Part shown: piece by piece, positions 16,252 through 23,723 of the stretch | Layout of the letters: the number at the start of each line of letters is the position of its first letter | Numbering within the stretch: position 1 is the first letter of the stretch | NCBI GenBank assembly: GCA_021413845.1 | Contig: JAIOPP010000069.1 | Coordinates: 1-64,000, forward strand | Source: Planctomycetia bacterium | Lineage (GTDB): Bacteria; Planctomycetota; Planctomycetia; Pirellulales; PNKZ01 | Length of the DNA: 64,000 nucleotides | Reading direction: 5' to 3' | Made by a program: the position numbers and the translations under genes | The notes under the pieces: generated by a model | The model's input: the letters and a program-made list of their open reading frames with translations, nothing else | Database searches by the model: none | What the model was told of the DNA's origin: nothing

Positions 16252-17189
16252 CCGTCGAACTCGCTATTGCGAGCCTCGGCCTGGGCGACCGTCGTGTCGG
16301 GCGGCACGCTTGCCGTGAGCCAGAGATTTCCGCCGATGACGGAACGGCTGCCGATCGTGACATGGCCGAGAATCGTTGCGCCGGCGTAAATCACGACGTC
16401 GTCTTCCACGACCGGATGCCGCGGCTCGGTCGACAACGGCAAGTCGTCGCCGCGCCGTAGGCTCTTCGCGCCGAGCGTCACGCCGTGATAGATACGAACC
16501 CGCCGGCCGATTACGGTCGTCTCGCCGACGACGACGCCGGTGCCGTGATCGATGAAGAAGCTTTCGCCGATCCGGGCGCCGGGATGAATGTCGATGCCCG
16601 TCAGAGAATGCGCGATTTCCGAAATCATCCGGGCAACGAGCGGCGCACCTAAGAGGAACAATTCATGTGCGATCCGGTGATGCGTCACGGCGGTGATGCC
16701 GGGATAGCAAGCCAAGACTTCGTCGACGCTGCGGGCCGCAGGGTCGCCGACGAAGACCGCTTCGATATCGGTTTCCAAGAGCTTGCGAATGCCGGGCAGA
16801 CTTCCGGCGAATTTGCGGACGATCGCCACGGCTTCCTCGCGCCGGCTGTCGGGGCTTTCGGTCTCGCGCGTGGGGTCGAGTTGCAATTCGCGGCGCAACT
16901 GCTCTACGAGCTCGCGCAGCGCGATGTCGAGCATCCGGCCCACGAAGAAATCGACGCTGGAATCGGAAAGCTCGCGCGAACCGAGCCGATTGGGAAACAA
17001 TGCCGCGCTCAGACCATCGACGATGCCGGCGAGTGCTTTCCGCGAAGGGAGCTTGACGGGCTGCGCCGCGCGTTGCCGAGCCGCCAACGAAGCATCGCGC
17101 AGAGCTCGCAGATCGGCGACGACGCGGTCGACATCCCAATCCAAACTGCCGGGCGAACCGGTCGGAGTCTGCAAGCTACCTGTCGTCAT
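16236..17189 (-). CDS. epsC: Serine O-acetyltransferase, EpsC/CysE family
   Basis: Makes O-acetylserine from serine and acetyl-CoA, the carbon skeleton for cysteine. The 317-residue protein has an N-terminal helical region (to about 165), ACYPGITAVTHHRIAHELF with the catalytic-region His, the left-handed beta-helix beginning DIHPGARIGESFFIDHGTGVVVGETTVIG, the GVTLGAKS loop, and RHPVVEDDVVIYAGATILG. EpsC-type enzymes have this long helical N-terminus. It ends in FDGGSGI, a tail also seen on the encapsulin. It lies at the edge of the cysteine desulfurase/encapsulin locus; acetyltransferases and rhodaneses are recurrent neighbours of such loci, so it probably supplies cysteine precursor to that system. 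Confidence 0.92.
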   Translation of the reverse strand: MTTGSLQTPTGSPGSLDWDVDRVVADLRALRDASLAARQRAAQPVKLPSRKALAGIVDGLSAALFPNRLGSRELSDSSVDFFVGRMLDIALRELVEQLRRELQLDPTRETESPDSRREEAVAIVRKFAGSLPGIRKLLETDIEAVFVGDPAARSVDEVLACYPGITAVTHHRIAHELFLLGAPLVARMISEIAHSLTGIDIHPGARIGESFFIDHGTGVVVGETTVIGRRVRIYHGVTLGAKSLRRGDDLPLSTEPRHPVVEDDVVIYAGATILGHVTIGSRSVIGGNLWLTASVPPDTTVAQAEARNSEFDGGSGI

Positions 17190-17249
17190 CGGGGAATCTC
17201 GGAGATCTAAGCCTGAGGGAAACCGCCGCCCAAGAACGATACGCAGGTC

Positions 17250-17732
17250 TTACAGACCCATGCCGACGAAGCCGCCGCATTGTTCCCATTGCGTCTCCGC
17301 GAAGGCGAGCCGCTCCTTCGTGCGGTTCAGATCGCCGGCGGCGATGTAGCGCTCGAACTCCAGCATGACGGCGCGAGCGACGTTCTCTTGGAACCACGCC
17401 ACGACCGGTTGCGTGAGGCCGACGCACGTTTCGAGCTTCAGGTCGATCTGCAGATCCGACGAGACCGATTTCTCGTCCCATTCGTCCGTCGAAATCATCC
17501 CTTCGAAGACGAAGTACAAGAGCCCTTTGCCGGGATGATTGGACAGCTGGAACCGGCAAACGCCGTCGTGCAGATAATAGGTATTGAGCGAACCGTGCTT
17601 CGCTAAGGAAGCTTTGATCCGTTCGCACTTAGCGCGAAAGCGGGGCGAAGCATCGAGCGGAATATCCATCCGCCCGATCGACCGAAACGGCAGGCACTCG
17701 AAGCGAATATCGACTTGGCGTTCGGCGATCAT
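17250..17732 (-). CDS. Conserved-looking protein of unknown function in the encapsulin locus
   Basis: A 160-residue soluble protein; no known family is recognised. ATG 17730-17732 is chosen with GAGAG upstream; a longer frame would need TTG at 17771. It has no signal peptide or membrane helix. Features are FECLPFRSIGRMDIPLDASPR at the N-terminus, a central beta-rich part (TYYLHDGVCRFQLSNHPGKG), an acidic stretch (TDEWDEKSVSSDLQIDLKLE), two later helices, and a tail ending CGGFVGMGL. It lies 60 bases upstream of the serine acetyltransferase gene on the same strand, so the two may be cotranscribed. Role unknown; a part in the sulfur compartment is only a guess from position. Confidence 0.65.
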   Translation of the reverse strand: MIAERQVDIRFECLPFRSIGRMDIPLDASPRFRAKCERIKASLAKHGSLNTYYLHDGVCRFQLSNHPGKGLLYFVFEGMISTDEWDEKSVSSDLQIDLKLETCVGLTQPVVAWFQENVARAVMLEFERYIAAGDLNRTKERLAFAETQWEQCGGFVGMGL

Positions 17733-18119
17733 ACGACGCTCTCGACTAAGGTTTATGTAGGGCGAACCCAAAGTTCACGCGATTCGCGTACCACAGGCGA
17801 CGATTTCGCGCGAAGGGGGAGCCGGGATGCAAAAACGCCGATCCCCGGCGGCCCGGCGTCGATGGCATTGGGCGAGGCCTCAAATAGCCGTGCCATGCGA
17901 CGGCTCAGCTAGCACAAGCAACGGATTTTCCTGCGTATCCGATCGACCGTTCCATGCCCTTCGGCAGGCGGCTTCTTCTTGCGGCGATCGTCGGCATCGC
18001 TCGGCGAGGAAACGCGATGCGCGTAACTCCATGCGCCGCACGGCACTCGAATTGCTCCCTATGCCCCTTGCCGATAAAATACGCGTAGACCGAAGCCAGC
18101 TCGAACTAAGGATAGCCCT
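17733..18119. other. Intergenic stretch of 387 bases
   Basis: Lies between divergent genes (17250 minus, 18120 plus). I see no gene, strong hairpin or clear promoter boxes. It should contain both promoters, but none can be placed with confidence. Confidence 0.45.
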
Positions 18120-18677
18120 ATGAGTGCCGCGACCATTTCCCCTGCCCAACTTGCCGAGTTGCACAAGAGCGGCAAGAAAGTCGAACTGATCGACGTGCGA
18201 ACTCCGGTCGAATTTCGCGAGGTGCATGTCGACTTCGCCCGTAATGTTCCGCTGGATCAACTCGATCCCGGCGCGGTTATCAAGGCTCGCAACGGCTCGG
18301 CAAGCGAGCCGTTGTATGTCGTTTGCAAGTCGGGCGGGCGAGGGCAACAGGCCTGCGACAAGTTCGCGAAAGCCGGCTTCACGAACGTCGTGAACGTCGA
18401 GGGGGGAACCACCGCCTGCGTCGCCGCCGGGCTCCCGGTCGTGCGCGGGAAGAAGGCGATCTCGCTGGAGCGCCAAGTGCGCATCGCGGCCGGATCGCTG
18501 GTGTTGCTCGGCATAGCGTTGGGCTACTACGTCGACCCGCGACTCATCGGCATTTCTGCGTTCGTAGGGGCGGGCCTAGTGTTCGCCGGCGTGACCGACA
18601 CCTGCGGCATGGGAATGATGCTGGCGCGAATGCCGTGGAATCAAGTGAAGGACGGAGCGGCGTGCGCGACGCGGTAG
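18120..18677 (+). CDS. Membrane rhodanese with DUF2892 tail (YgaP-like)
   Basis: A 185-residue sulfurtransferase of the inner membrane. Rhodanese domain at about residues 5-110, with VELIDVRTPVEFREVHV, and the active-site loop VCKSGGRGQQA with C69, which would carry a persulfide. Two membrane helices follow (about 118-134 and 140-158), then DTCGMGMMLARMPWN, as in YgaP-type proteins with a DUF2892 module. The rhodanese part should face the cytoplasm. It sits between the serine acetyltransferase and cysteine desulfurase genes but on the opposite strand. Sulfur transfer to or from the compartment is a reasonable inference. The start ATG is preceded by AAGGAT. Confidence 0.9.
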   Translation: MSAATISPAQLAELHKSGKKVELIDVRTPVEFREVHVDFARNVPLDQLDPGAVIKARNGSASEPLYVVCKSGGRGQQACDKFAKAGFTNVVNVEGGTTACVAAGLPVVRGKKAISLERQVRIAAGSLVLLGIALGYYVDPRLIGISAFVGAGLVFAGVTDTCGMGMMLARMPWNQVKDGAACATR

Positions 18678-18726
18678 CGCTTCCGAGGCGAGCTTGCTTT
18701 TCGCTCCCACGATGCGCGTGGCGGAC

Positions 18727-18743
18727 GGCACGTGGAACGTGCC
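18727..18743. terminator. GGCACGT-GGA-ACGTGCC hairpin between convergent genes
   Basis: Seven-base perfect arms with a three-base loop, placed between the stops of the rhodanese gene (18677) and the cysteine desulfurase gene (18751). On the minus strand it lies after the desulfurase stop; on the plus strand it is followed by TGCTACTTT. It may serve as a bidirectional terminator or be a small REP-type repeat. Confidence 0.5.
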
Positions 18744-18750
18744 TGCTACT

Positions 18751-21315
18751 TTAGGAGCGCGTCAGCCGTTTGAGTGCTTCGTACATGCGGTCGATTTCTT
18801 CCTTCGTGTTGTAAAACGCGAAGCTCGGGCGCACCGTGGTTTCCAACCCGAAGCGGCGCAGCGACGGTTGCGAGCAGTGATGCCCGGCTCGCACGGCGAT
18901 CCCTTCTTGGTCGAGATACTTGCCGACCTCTTCCGTCCGATGATCTTTCAACACGAACGACAGCACGCTGACTTTGTTTCGTGCCGTACCGACGATCCGC
19001 AATCCGTTGATGTGCGAAAGCCGTTCGGTGCCGTGCTCTAAGAGTTCGTGCTCGTAGCGTCCGATGTTGGGCAGGCCGAGGCGCGTGACGTAGTCGAGTG
19101 CCGCGCCGAGCCCGACGGCATCGGCGATATTCGGCGTGCCGGCCTCGAATTTCGTCGGCGGATCGTTATAGGTCGACTCTTCGAACGTCACGTTCTTGAT
19201 CATCGCGCCGCCTCCTTGCCACGGCGGCATGATCTCCATCACTTCTTGCTTCGCGAACACGGCGCCGATGCCGGTCGGCCCGAAGATCTTATGGCCGGAG
19301 AAGACGAAGAAGTCGCAGCCGAGCTGCTGCACGTTGGTCGGAATGTGCGCGACCGATTGTGCGCCGTCGATCAGCACCCGGGCATTGTAGCGCTTCGCCA
19401 GCTGCGTCATTTCGGCGACGGGCAGAATCGTGCCGAGGCTGTTCGAGGCATAGGTGAGCGACACGAATTTCGTGCGCGGACCGAGCAGCGCTTGATAATC
19501 TTCGAGCATGATCTCGCCCCGGTCGTTCACCGGAACGACCCGGATCACGGCACCGGTTTGCTTGGCGACCATCTGCCAAGGGACGATGTTGGCGTGGTGC
19601 TCGAGCGTCGACAGCACGATCTCGTCGCCGGGCTGGAAATACTTCGCGCCGTACGTCTTCGCGACGAGGTTGATCCCTTCCGTGGTGCCGCGGACGAAGA
19701 TGATTTCCTTCGACGAAGCAGCTCCGAGAAAGCCTTGCACTTTCTGGCGCGCAAGTTCGTAAGCGTCGGTCGAGCGCGCCGCGAGGGTGTGCGCGGCGCG
19801 ATGGATATTCGAATTGTCGTGAGCGTAGAAGCGCGAGATCGAGTCGATCACGGCTTGCGGCTTCTGCGTGGTCGCGGCGTTGTCGAACCACGCGAGCGAC
19901 TTGCCGTGGATTCGTTGATGCAAGATCGGGAAGTCGGCCCGAATCGCCGCGACGTCGAACGGTCGCGAGCCGCCGTTGGGAACGGAGTTCTGCGAGAAGA
20001 TGCGGCGCAGAATGTCTTGGTTAGGATCGACGACCGACTCGCCCCCCGGACCGGGTTCTTGCGGGATGTGCGGATTGCGAATTCGCTTCACGAACGCGGC
20101 CAGTCCGTCGTAGTTGTTACTCGACGTCGGCGCTTGGTGCGAAGGGCTCGGCGATGTCGATTCCGCAGGAATACCGGTACGGATCGGTTGTTGCGTGCCC
20201 GAAGGCTCGCGACCGGAGCCGGCGTGCGGATGGTGTAGGTGCGTGAACGAAGGGTTCGCCGTCGTTGGGTACTGCGTCGTCGGATGTGGTGCCGAAGGGA
20301 GCGAGTTCGCTTGCGGCGGCGTATACATCGTCGGCCCGGAGTGCGACGACGGCGAAACTTCCGACGGGGAGTGCTGCGGCGCGCTCGGATTCACAAGCGG
20401 CACGATCGTGTGCGGCGGACCCGACGACGGCTGCACGGGAGCGGACTCGGAAGGAACGCCTCCCCGAATCGCTTCTTGAGTGCCGGGATACTCGCGGCTC
20501 GAACCGACGTGCGGATGATGCAAATGCGTGAACGAAGGGTTCGTCGTCGACGGATACGGCGACGAGGGGAGCGAGTTCGTCTGCGGCGGCGTATAAACCG
20601 TCGGGCTCGAATGCGACGACGGCGACAGTTCGGTCGGCGAATGCTGCGGTGAGGCCGGCTTTGCGGCGACCGATTCAACTCCGGACGCCGACGGCTGCGG
20701 CACTTGCGGATTGCGAATCCGACTCACGAACGCCGCCAGGCCGTCGTAGTTGTTCGGGGAGGCCGGCGCCGATTGAGTAGCAGCGACGGGCTTGGAAGGA
20801 ACGCTCCCTCGAATCGGTTCTTGAGACCCGGAATACTCGTGGCTGGAGCCGGCTTGAGGATGATGCAGATGCGTATACGACGGGTTCGTCGTCGTCGGAT
20901 ACTGCGACGAGGGGAGCGAGTTCGTCTGCGGCGTTGTGTAAGCCGTCGGGGCGGAGTGCGACGATCCCGAGTGCGACTGAGGCGATGCTTCCGACGGCGA
21001 ATGCTGCGGTGAATTCGGATTCACCAGTGGCCCCATCGAGTGCGACGGCCCCGATGAAGGCAGGCTGGGTTGCGTGTGGACATTCGGCAAGTGCGCTTGA
21101 GGATTCGATTGCAATGCGTTCGTCGGCACCGCACTTGCCTGGGCCGAACTTGCCTGCCAAGGACTTGTCGGGATCGGCGGCGCTCCGCTCGGCGCATGCG
21201 CTTGCGGAAAGTTGCCGGCATCCGCTTCCGTTTTCGGCGGAATGTGGGAGCCCGGCACTTCGTTGTAAAGCCGCGAAGCGATCTCGGCGATCAGGCTCGG
21301 CGTAATTTCGTGCAT
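18751..21315 (-). CDS. Cysteine desulfurase (SufS type) with long repetitive disordered N-terminus, probable encapsulin cargo
   Basis: An 854-residue, two-part protein from ATG 21313-21315 (GAGAGAG upstream). Residues about 453-850 form a class II cysteine desulfurase: DNAATTQKP, TLEHHANIVPW, DGAQSVAH, PLP lysine K676 in FSGHKIFGPTG, and catalytic C814 in RAGHHCSQP. It would take sulfur from cysteine as a persulfide. Residues 1-450 are Pro/Ser/His/Thr-rich and disordered, with an opening helix (ITPSLIAEIASRLYNEV), three related units (about 82-175, 221-290, 292-385) and the motif NYDGLAAFV-x-RIRNP twice (189-203, 401-415). Family 2 encapsulins load cysteine desulfurases through such extensions. 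The shell gene lies 76 bases upstream on the same strand. Confidence 0.92.
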   Translation of the reverse strand: MHEITPSLIAEIASRLYNEVPGSHIPPKTEADAGNFPQAHAPSGAPPIPTSPWQASSAQASAVPTNALQSNPQAHLPNVHTQPSLPSSGPSHSMGPLVNPNSPQHSPSEASPQSHSGSSHSAPTAYTTPQTNSLPSSQYPTTTNPSYTHLHHPQAGSSHEYSGSQEPIRGSVPSKPVAATQSAPASPNNYDGLAAFVSRIRNPQVPQPSASGVESVAAKPASPQHSPTELSPSSHSSPTVYTPPQTNSLPSSPYPSTTNPSFTHLHHPHVGSSREYPGTQEAIRGGVPSESAPVQPSSGPPHTIVPLVNPSAPQHSPSEVSPSSHSGPTMYTPPQANSLPSAPHPTTQYPTTANPSFTHLHHPHAGSGREPSGTQQPIRTGIPAESTSPSPSHQAPTSSNNYDGLAAFVKRIRNPHIPQEPGPGGESVVDPNQDILRRIFSQNSVPNGGSRPFDVAAIRADFPILHQRIHGKSLAWFDNAATTQKPQAVIDSISRFYAHDNSNIHRAAHTLAARSTDAYELARQKVQGFLGAASSKEIIFVRGTTEGINLVAKTYGAKYFQPGDEIVLSTLEHHANIVPWQMVAKQTGAVIRVVPVNDRGEIMLEDYQALLGPRTKFVSLTYASNSLGTILPVAEMTQLAKRYNARVLIDGAQSVAHIPTNVQQLGCDFFVFSGHKIFGPTGIGAVFAKQEVMEIMPPWQGGGAMIKNVTFEESTYNDPPTKFEAGTPNIADAVGLGAALDYVTRLGLPNIGRYEHELLEHGTERLSHINGLRIVGTARNKVSVLSFVLKDHRTEEVGKYLDQEGIAVRAGHHCSQPSLRRFGLETTVRPSFAFYNTKEEIDRMYEALKRLTRS
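20161..21072 (-). repeat. Three tandem units within the cargo N-terminal domain
   Basis: Units at about 20791-21072, 20446-20655 and 20161-20442 encode related peptides with shared words PQHSPSE/T, YTPPQ-x-NSLPS, TTxNPSF/YTHLHHP and GxQxxIRxxxPxE. The first and third units also share LPSSGP/QPSSGP and PLVNP. The 24 bases for SFTHLHHP with flanks are nearly unchanged between copies. Expansion by in-frame tandem duplication explains the unusual length. Confidence 0.85.
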
Positions 21316-21391
21316 CGTACGTCTCTCTCGCTTCCGCTGCGACTTCGCAAGCAACTTCCGTTACCGGCCCGACCTTCGCTGCGGCTGCGGG

Positions 21392-22849
21392 CTAAATGCC
21401 CGAGCCGTCTTGAAAGCCGGAGCGCACGCCGTGTTCGTAGTCGTGGTAGTAGCCGACTTCGACGTTCTCCAGCACGGCCAACGCATCGTCGGTGAGCACG
21501 GCGCACGAGAAGTAGAGGGTGAGCAAGTAGCTGGCGACGCCGAGGCTATCGAGCCCCATGAGCCGTGCGGAGAGGCTCGGCATGATCTCGCCGGGAATGC
21601 CCGCTTGATGCAAACCGACGACCCCTTGATCGGCCTCGCCGGTGCGAAGCAGCAAGATGCTCGTCGTCCCGAACCATTGGTTGCCGGAGTACCGGCTCTT
21701 CATTTCCAGCTTGTCGCACGGCACGATCGGCACGCCGCGCCATAAGATCACCGGGGTGCCGAACAAGTTCATCGTCACCGGCGGCACGCCGCGCCAGGTG
21801 CATTCGCGCTCGAAGGCCGCGATAGCTTTCGGATGGGCCAAGAAGAAGGCCGGCTTCTTCCAAACCAAGGCCAGCAATTCATCGAGATCGTCCGGCGTCG
21901 GGGCGCCGTAACGGGTGCTGATGCGCATCGACGGGTCGACCGAGTTGATGAGCCCGAACTTCTTCGAGTTGATCAGGTCCCACTCTTGGCGCTCTTTGAT
22001 CCCTTCGATCGTGAGCCGCATCTGTTCTTGCAGTTGATCATACGGGCCGTTGTAAAGATCGGAGACACGCGTATGCACACGCACCACGGTCTGCACGGCC
22101 GAAAGCGAATACTCGCGCGGGTGCGACGAATAATCGACGAACGTTTCCGGGATTTCGACGTTTTCCGCGAAGCCCGAGACGAGGTCGATATTGCGCTCGC
22201 CGTAGCGATTGACGGTCGAGGCGAGTTCTTGATGTTCGGCGATGGCGCGACGGAAGTCCTCGATCAGGTTCGGATTCTCGGCGAGCGTCGTGTCGAGGTC
22301 TTTGCGCGACAAGGTGAGCAGCACGCAAGGAGTGATCGTGCGAATCGTGACTTCCGACGGCTTATCGGAAACCAGATCGGACTCGCCGAAGAATTCTCCT
22401 TCGCTCAAGAGCGCGAGCCGGAGATCGGAGCCGTGAACCCCTTTGCTCAAGACTTCGACTTGCCCGAGCGCGATGACGAAGAACTTGTTGCCGTCTTCCC
22501 CTTCGCCGATGAGTTTATTGCCGAGCGAGACTTCTTCGGTCTTGAAGCGGCTCGTCATCCGGCCGATGATCGAGTCGGAAAGCTTCGAGAACAACGGCAC
22601 GCTCCGGAGCGATTCCGGCGCGAACGAGCCGATGCCGTCGGAGACGTCGACGCCGATCCGGTCGGCTTTCGAGAGCTCGACCTTCGTCCGGTTCACGCGA
22701 TAGGTGCCGCCGTCGACTTGCACCCAAGGAAGCATGCTCAACACCCAGCGGGGTGTGATCGACATCATCTTCGGGGTCGTCTTGGTCGTGTTCGCCAGAT
22801 TGCGAGCCACGGATGTCGTCACGCTACGTTGCAACAAGTTGTCGGACAT
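21392..22849 (-). CDS. Family 2 encapsulin shell protein with inserted cNMP-binding-like domain
   Basis: A 485-residue shell protein, likely to be mislabelled as a Crp-type regulator. The N-terminus has the family 2 signature TPRWVLSMLPWVQVDGGTYRVNR (33-54). Residues about 82-200 are a cyclic-nucleotide-binding-type domain (VPLFSKL, NKFFVIALGQVEVL, GEFFGESDLVSDKPSE). Residues about 205-470 carry the HK97-type encapsulin fold: TVVRVHTRVSDLYNGPYDQ, REQ/RQEWDLINS, GAPTPDDLDELLALVWKKPAFFLAHPKAIAAF, RGVPIVPCDK, LRTGEADQGVVGLHQAGIP. No helix-turn-helix is present. The tail is FQDGSGI. Shells of this family self-assemble in the cytoplasm and enclose the neighbouring enzyme. AAGGA sits 7 bases before the ATG. 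It is the first gene of a two-gene operon with the desulfurase. Confidence 0.92.
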   Translation of the reverse strand: MSDNLLQRSVTTSVARNLANTTKTTPKMMSITPRWVLSMLPWVQVDGGTYRVNRTKVELSKADRIGVDVSDGIGSFAPESLRSVPLFSKLSDSIIGRMTSRFKTEEVSLGNKLIGEGEDGNKFFVIALGQVEVLSKGVHGSDLRLALLSEGEFFGESDLVSDKPSEVTIRTITPCVLLTLSRKDLDTTLAENPNLIEDFRRAIAEHQELASTVNRYGERNIDLVSGFAENVEIPETFVDYSSHPREYSLSAVQTVVRVHTRVSDLYNGPYDQLQEQMRLTIEGIKERQEWDLINSKKFGLINSVDPSMRISTRYGAPTPDDLDELLALVWKKPAFFLAHPKAIAAFERECTWRGVPPVTMNLFGTPVILWRGVPIVPCDKLEMKSRYSGNQWFGTTSILLLRTGEADQGVVGLHQAGIPGEIMPSLSARLMGLDSLGVASYLLTLYFSCAVLTDDALAVLENVEVGYYHDYEHGVRSGFQDGSGI

Positions 22850-23137
22850 AATGCATCCTTAAAGACTGTCGAAGCTTGGATCGCCCAACATCGGCGCGCA
22901 CCGCCGATGGAAATCGAACATTGTGGGGGCCGCTAGCTCCCGGTGGACCGGTAAGCAAAGCTCACGAATCGAAAATGCCTCGTCTGCCGTGACTGGCTCG
23001 ACCTGAATGAAGGCTAGGCCCCCCGCAAGGGCGACGCAGCTTAACTAGATGGTGTAGGCTACCCGCTTGCTTATGAAAGTCAAGTTATGCCGCCGCGATC
23101 GACATCCGATCCAGCGAAAACTAACATCAGACTCATA
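22850..23137. promoter_or_regulatory. Region driving the encapsulin operon and the divergent glycosylase gene
   Basis: No gene is supported in this 288-base interval. On the minus strand TTGACT (23081-23086) with 16 bases to TAGCCT (23059-23064) is a possible promoter that would leave a leader of about 210 bases before the encapsulin start. The match is weak; no operator is recognised. Confidence 0.25.
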
Positions 23138-23701
23138 ATGACCCGCGCATCCCACCTCGACTTCTCCGCCCCAAGTCCTATCGTCGCAAGACGTTTGATC
23201 GGCTGGAAGCTGCTTGTCGACGGCGCCGGGGGCCCGATCGTCGAGACCGAGGCCTACGATCACGAAGACCCGGCCTCGCATAGCTTCGGCGGACCGACGA
23301 AGCGCAACGCCTCGCTGTTCGGCCCGCCCGGCCGCATTTACGTCTATCGCTCCTACGGCATCCACTGGTGCCTGAACTTCGTTTGCTGCGAAGCAGGGCA
23401 CGGTGCCGGAGTGCTGATCCGAGCCTTAGAGCCGACGACACGGCTCGACCTGATGCGCAGCCGGCGCGGTGTCGACGACGAACGCCGACTTTGCTCCGGT
23501 CCCGGCAACGTTTGCCAAGCGCTAGGGATTACACACGCCCACGATGGTCTGTCGCTCGACTCCGCGCCGTTTCAATTGCTGCCGCCGCAGAAGCGAGCCC
23601 CGGTCGTCGTAGGTCCTCGCATCGGCATCACGAAGGCGATCGAACTGCCGTGGCGCTTCGGACTGCGCGATTCGAAGTTCGTGAGCCGACCGTTTCGATG
23701 A
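23138..23701 (+). CDS. 3-methyladenine DNA glycosylase (AAG/Mpg family)
   Basis: Base-excision repair enzyme that removes alkylated purines and hypoxanthine. The protein is 187 residues from ATG 23138; an in-frame ATG at 23087 would add 17 residues. Family signatures are ARRLIGWKLL, the catalytic Glu in IVETEAYDHEDPASHSF, GGPTKRNASLFGPPGRIYVYRSYGIHWCLNFVC, GAGVLIRALEP and LCSGPGNVCQALGI. The usual C-terminal RIGI block is present (GPRIGITKAIELPWRF). It has its own start without a clear Shine-Dalgarno sequence and converges with the AhpD-like gene 22 bases downstream. Confidence 0.92.
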   Translation: MTRASHLDFSAPSPIVARRLIGWKLLVDGAGGPIVETEAYDHEDPASHSFGGPTKRNASLFGPPGRIYVYRSYGIHWCLNFVCCEAGHGAGVLIRALEPTTRLDLMRSRRGVDDERRLCSGPGNVCQALGITHAHDGLSLDSAPFQLLPPQKRAPVVVGPRIGITKAIELPWRFGLRDSKFVSRPFR

Positions 23702-23723
23702 GCACACGGAAACGAACGGACGC

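Noticed and set aside
20391-20678. Arg-rich alternate frames over the desulfurase repeats
   Set aside because: They arise from the repetitive Pro/Ser/His coding region read out of frame; the main frame is continuous with the enzyme domain.
20161-21072. CRISPR-like array
   Set aside because: Units are long, in frame and divergent at the base level, and there are no identical short repeats with unique spacers.
21392-22849. Reading the protein as a Crp/Fnr-type transcription regulator
   Set aside because: There is no helix-turn-helix. The cNMP-like part is an insertion, and the rest matches a family 2 encapsulin shell.
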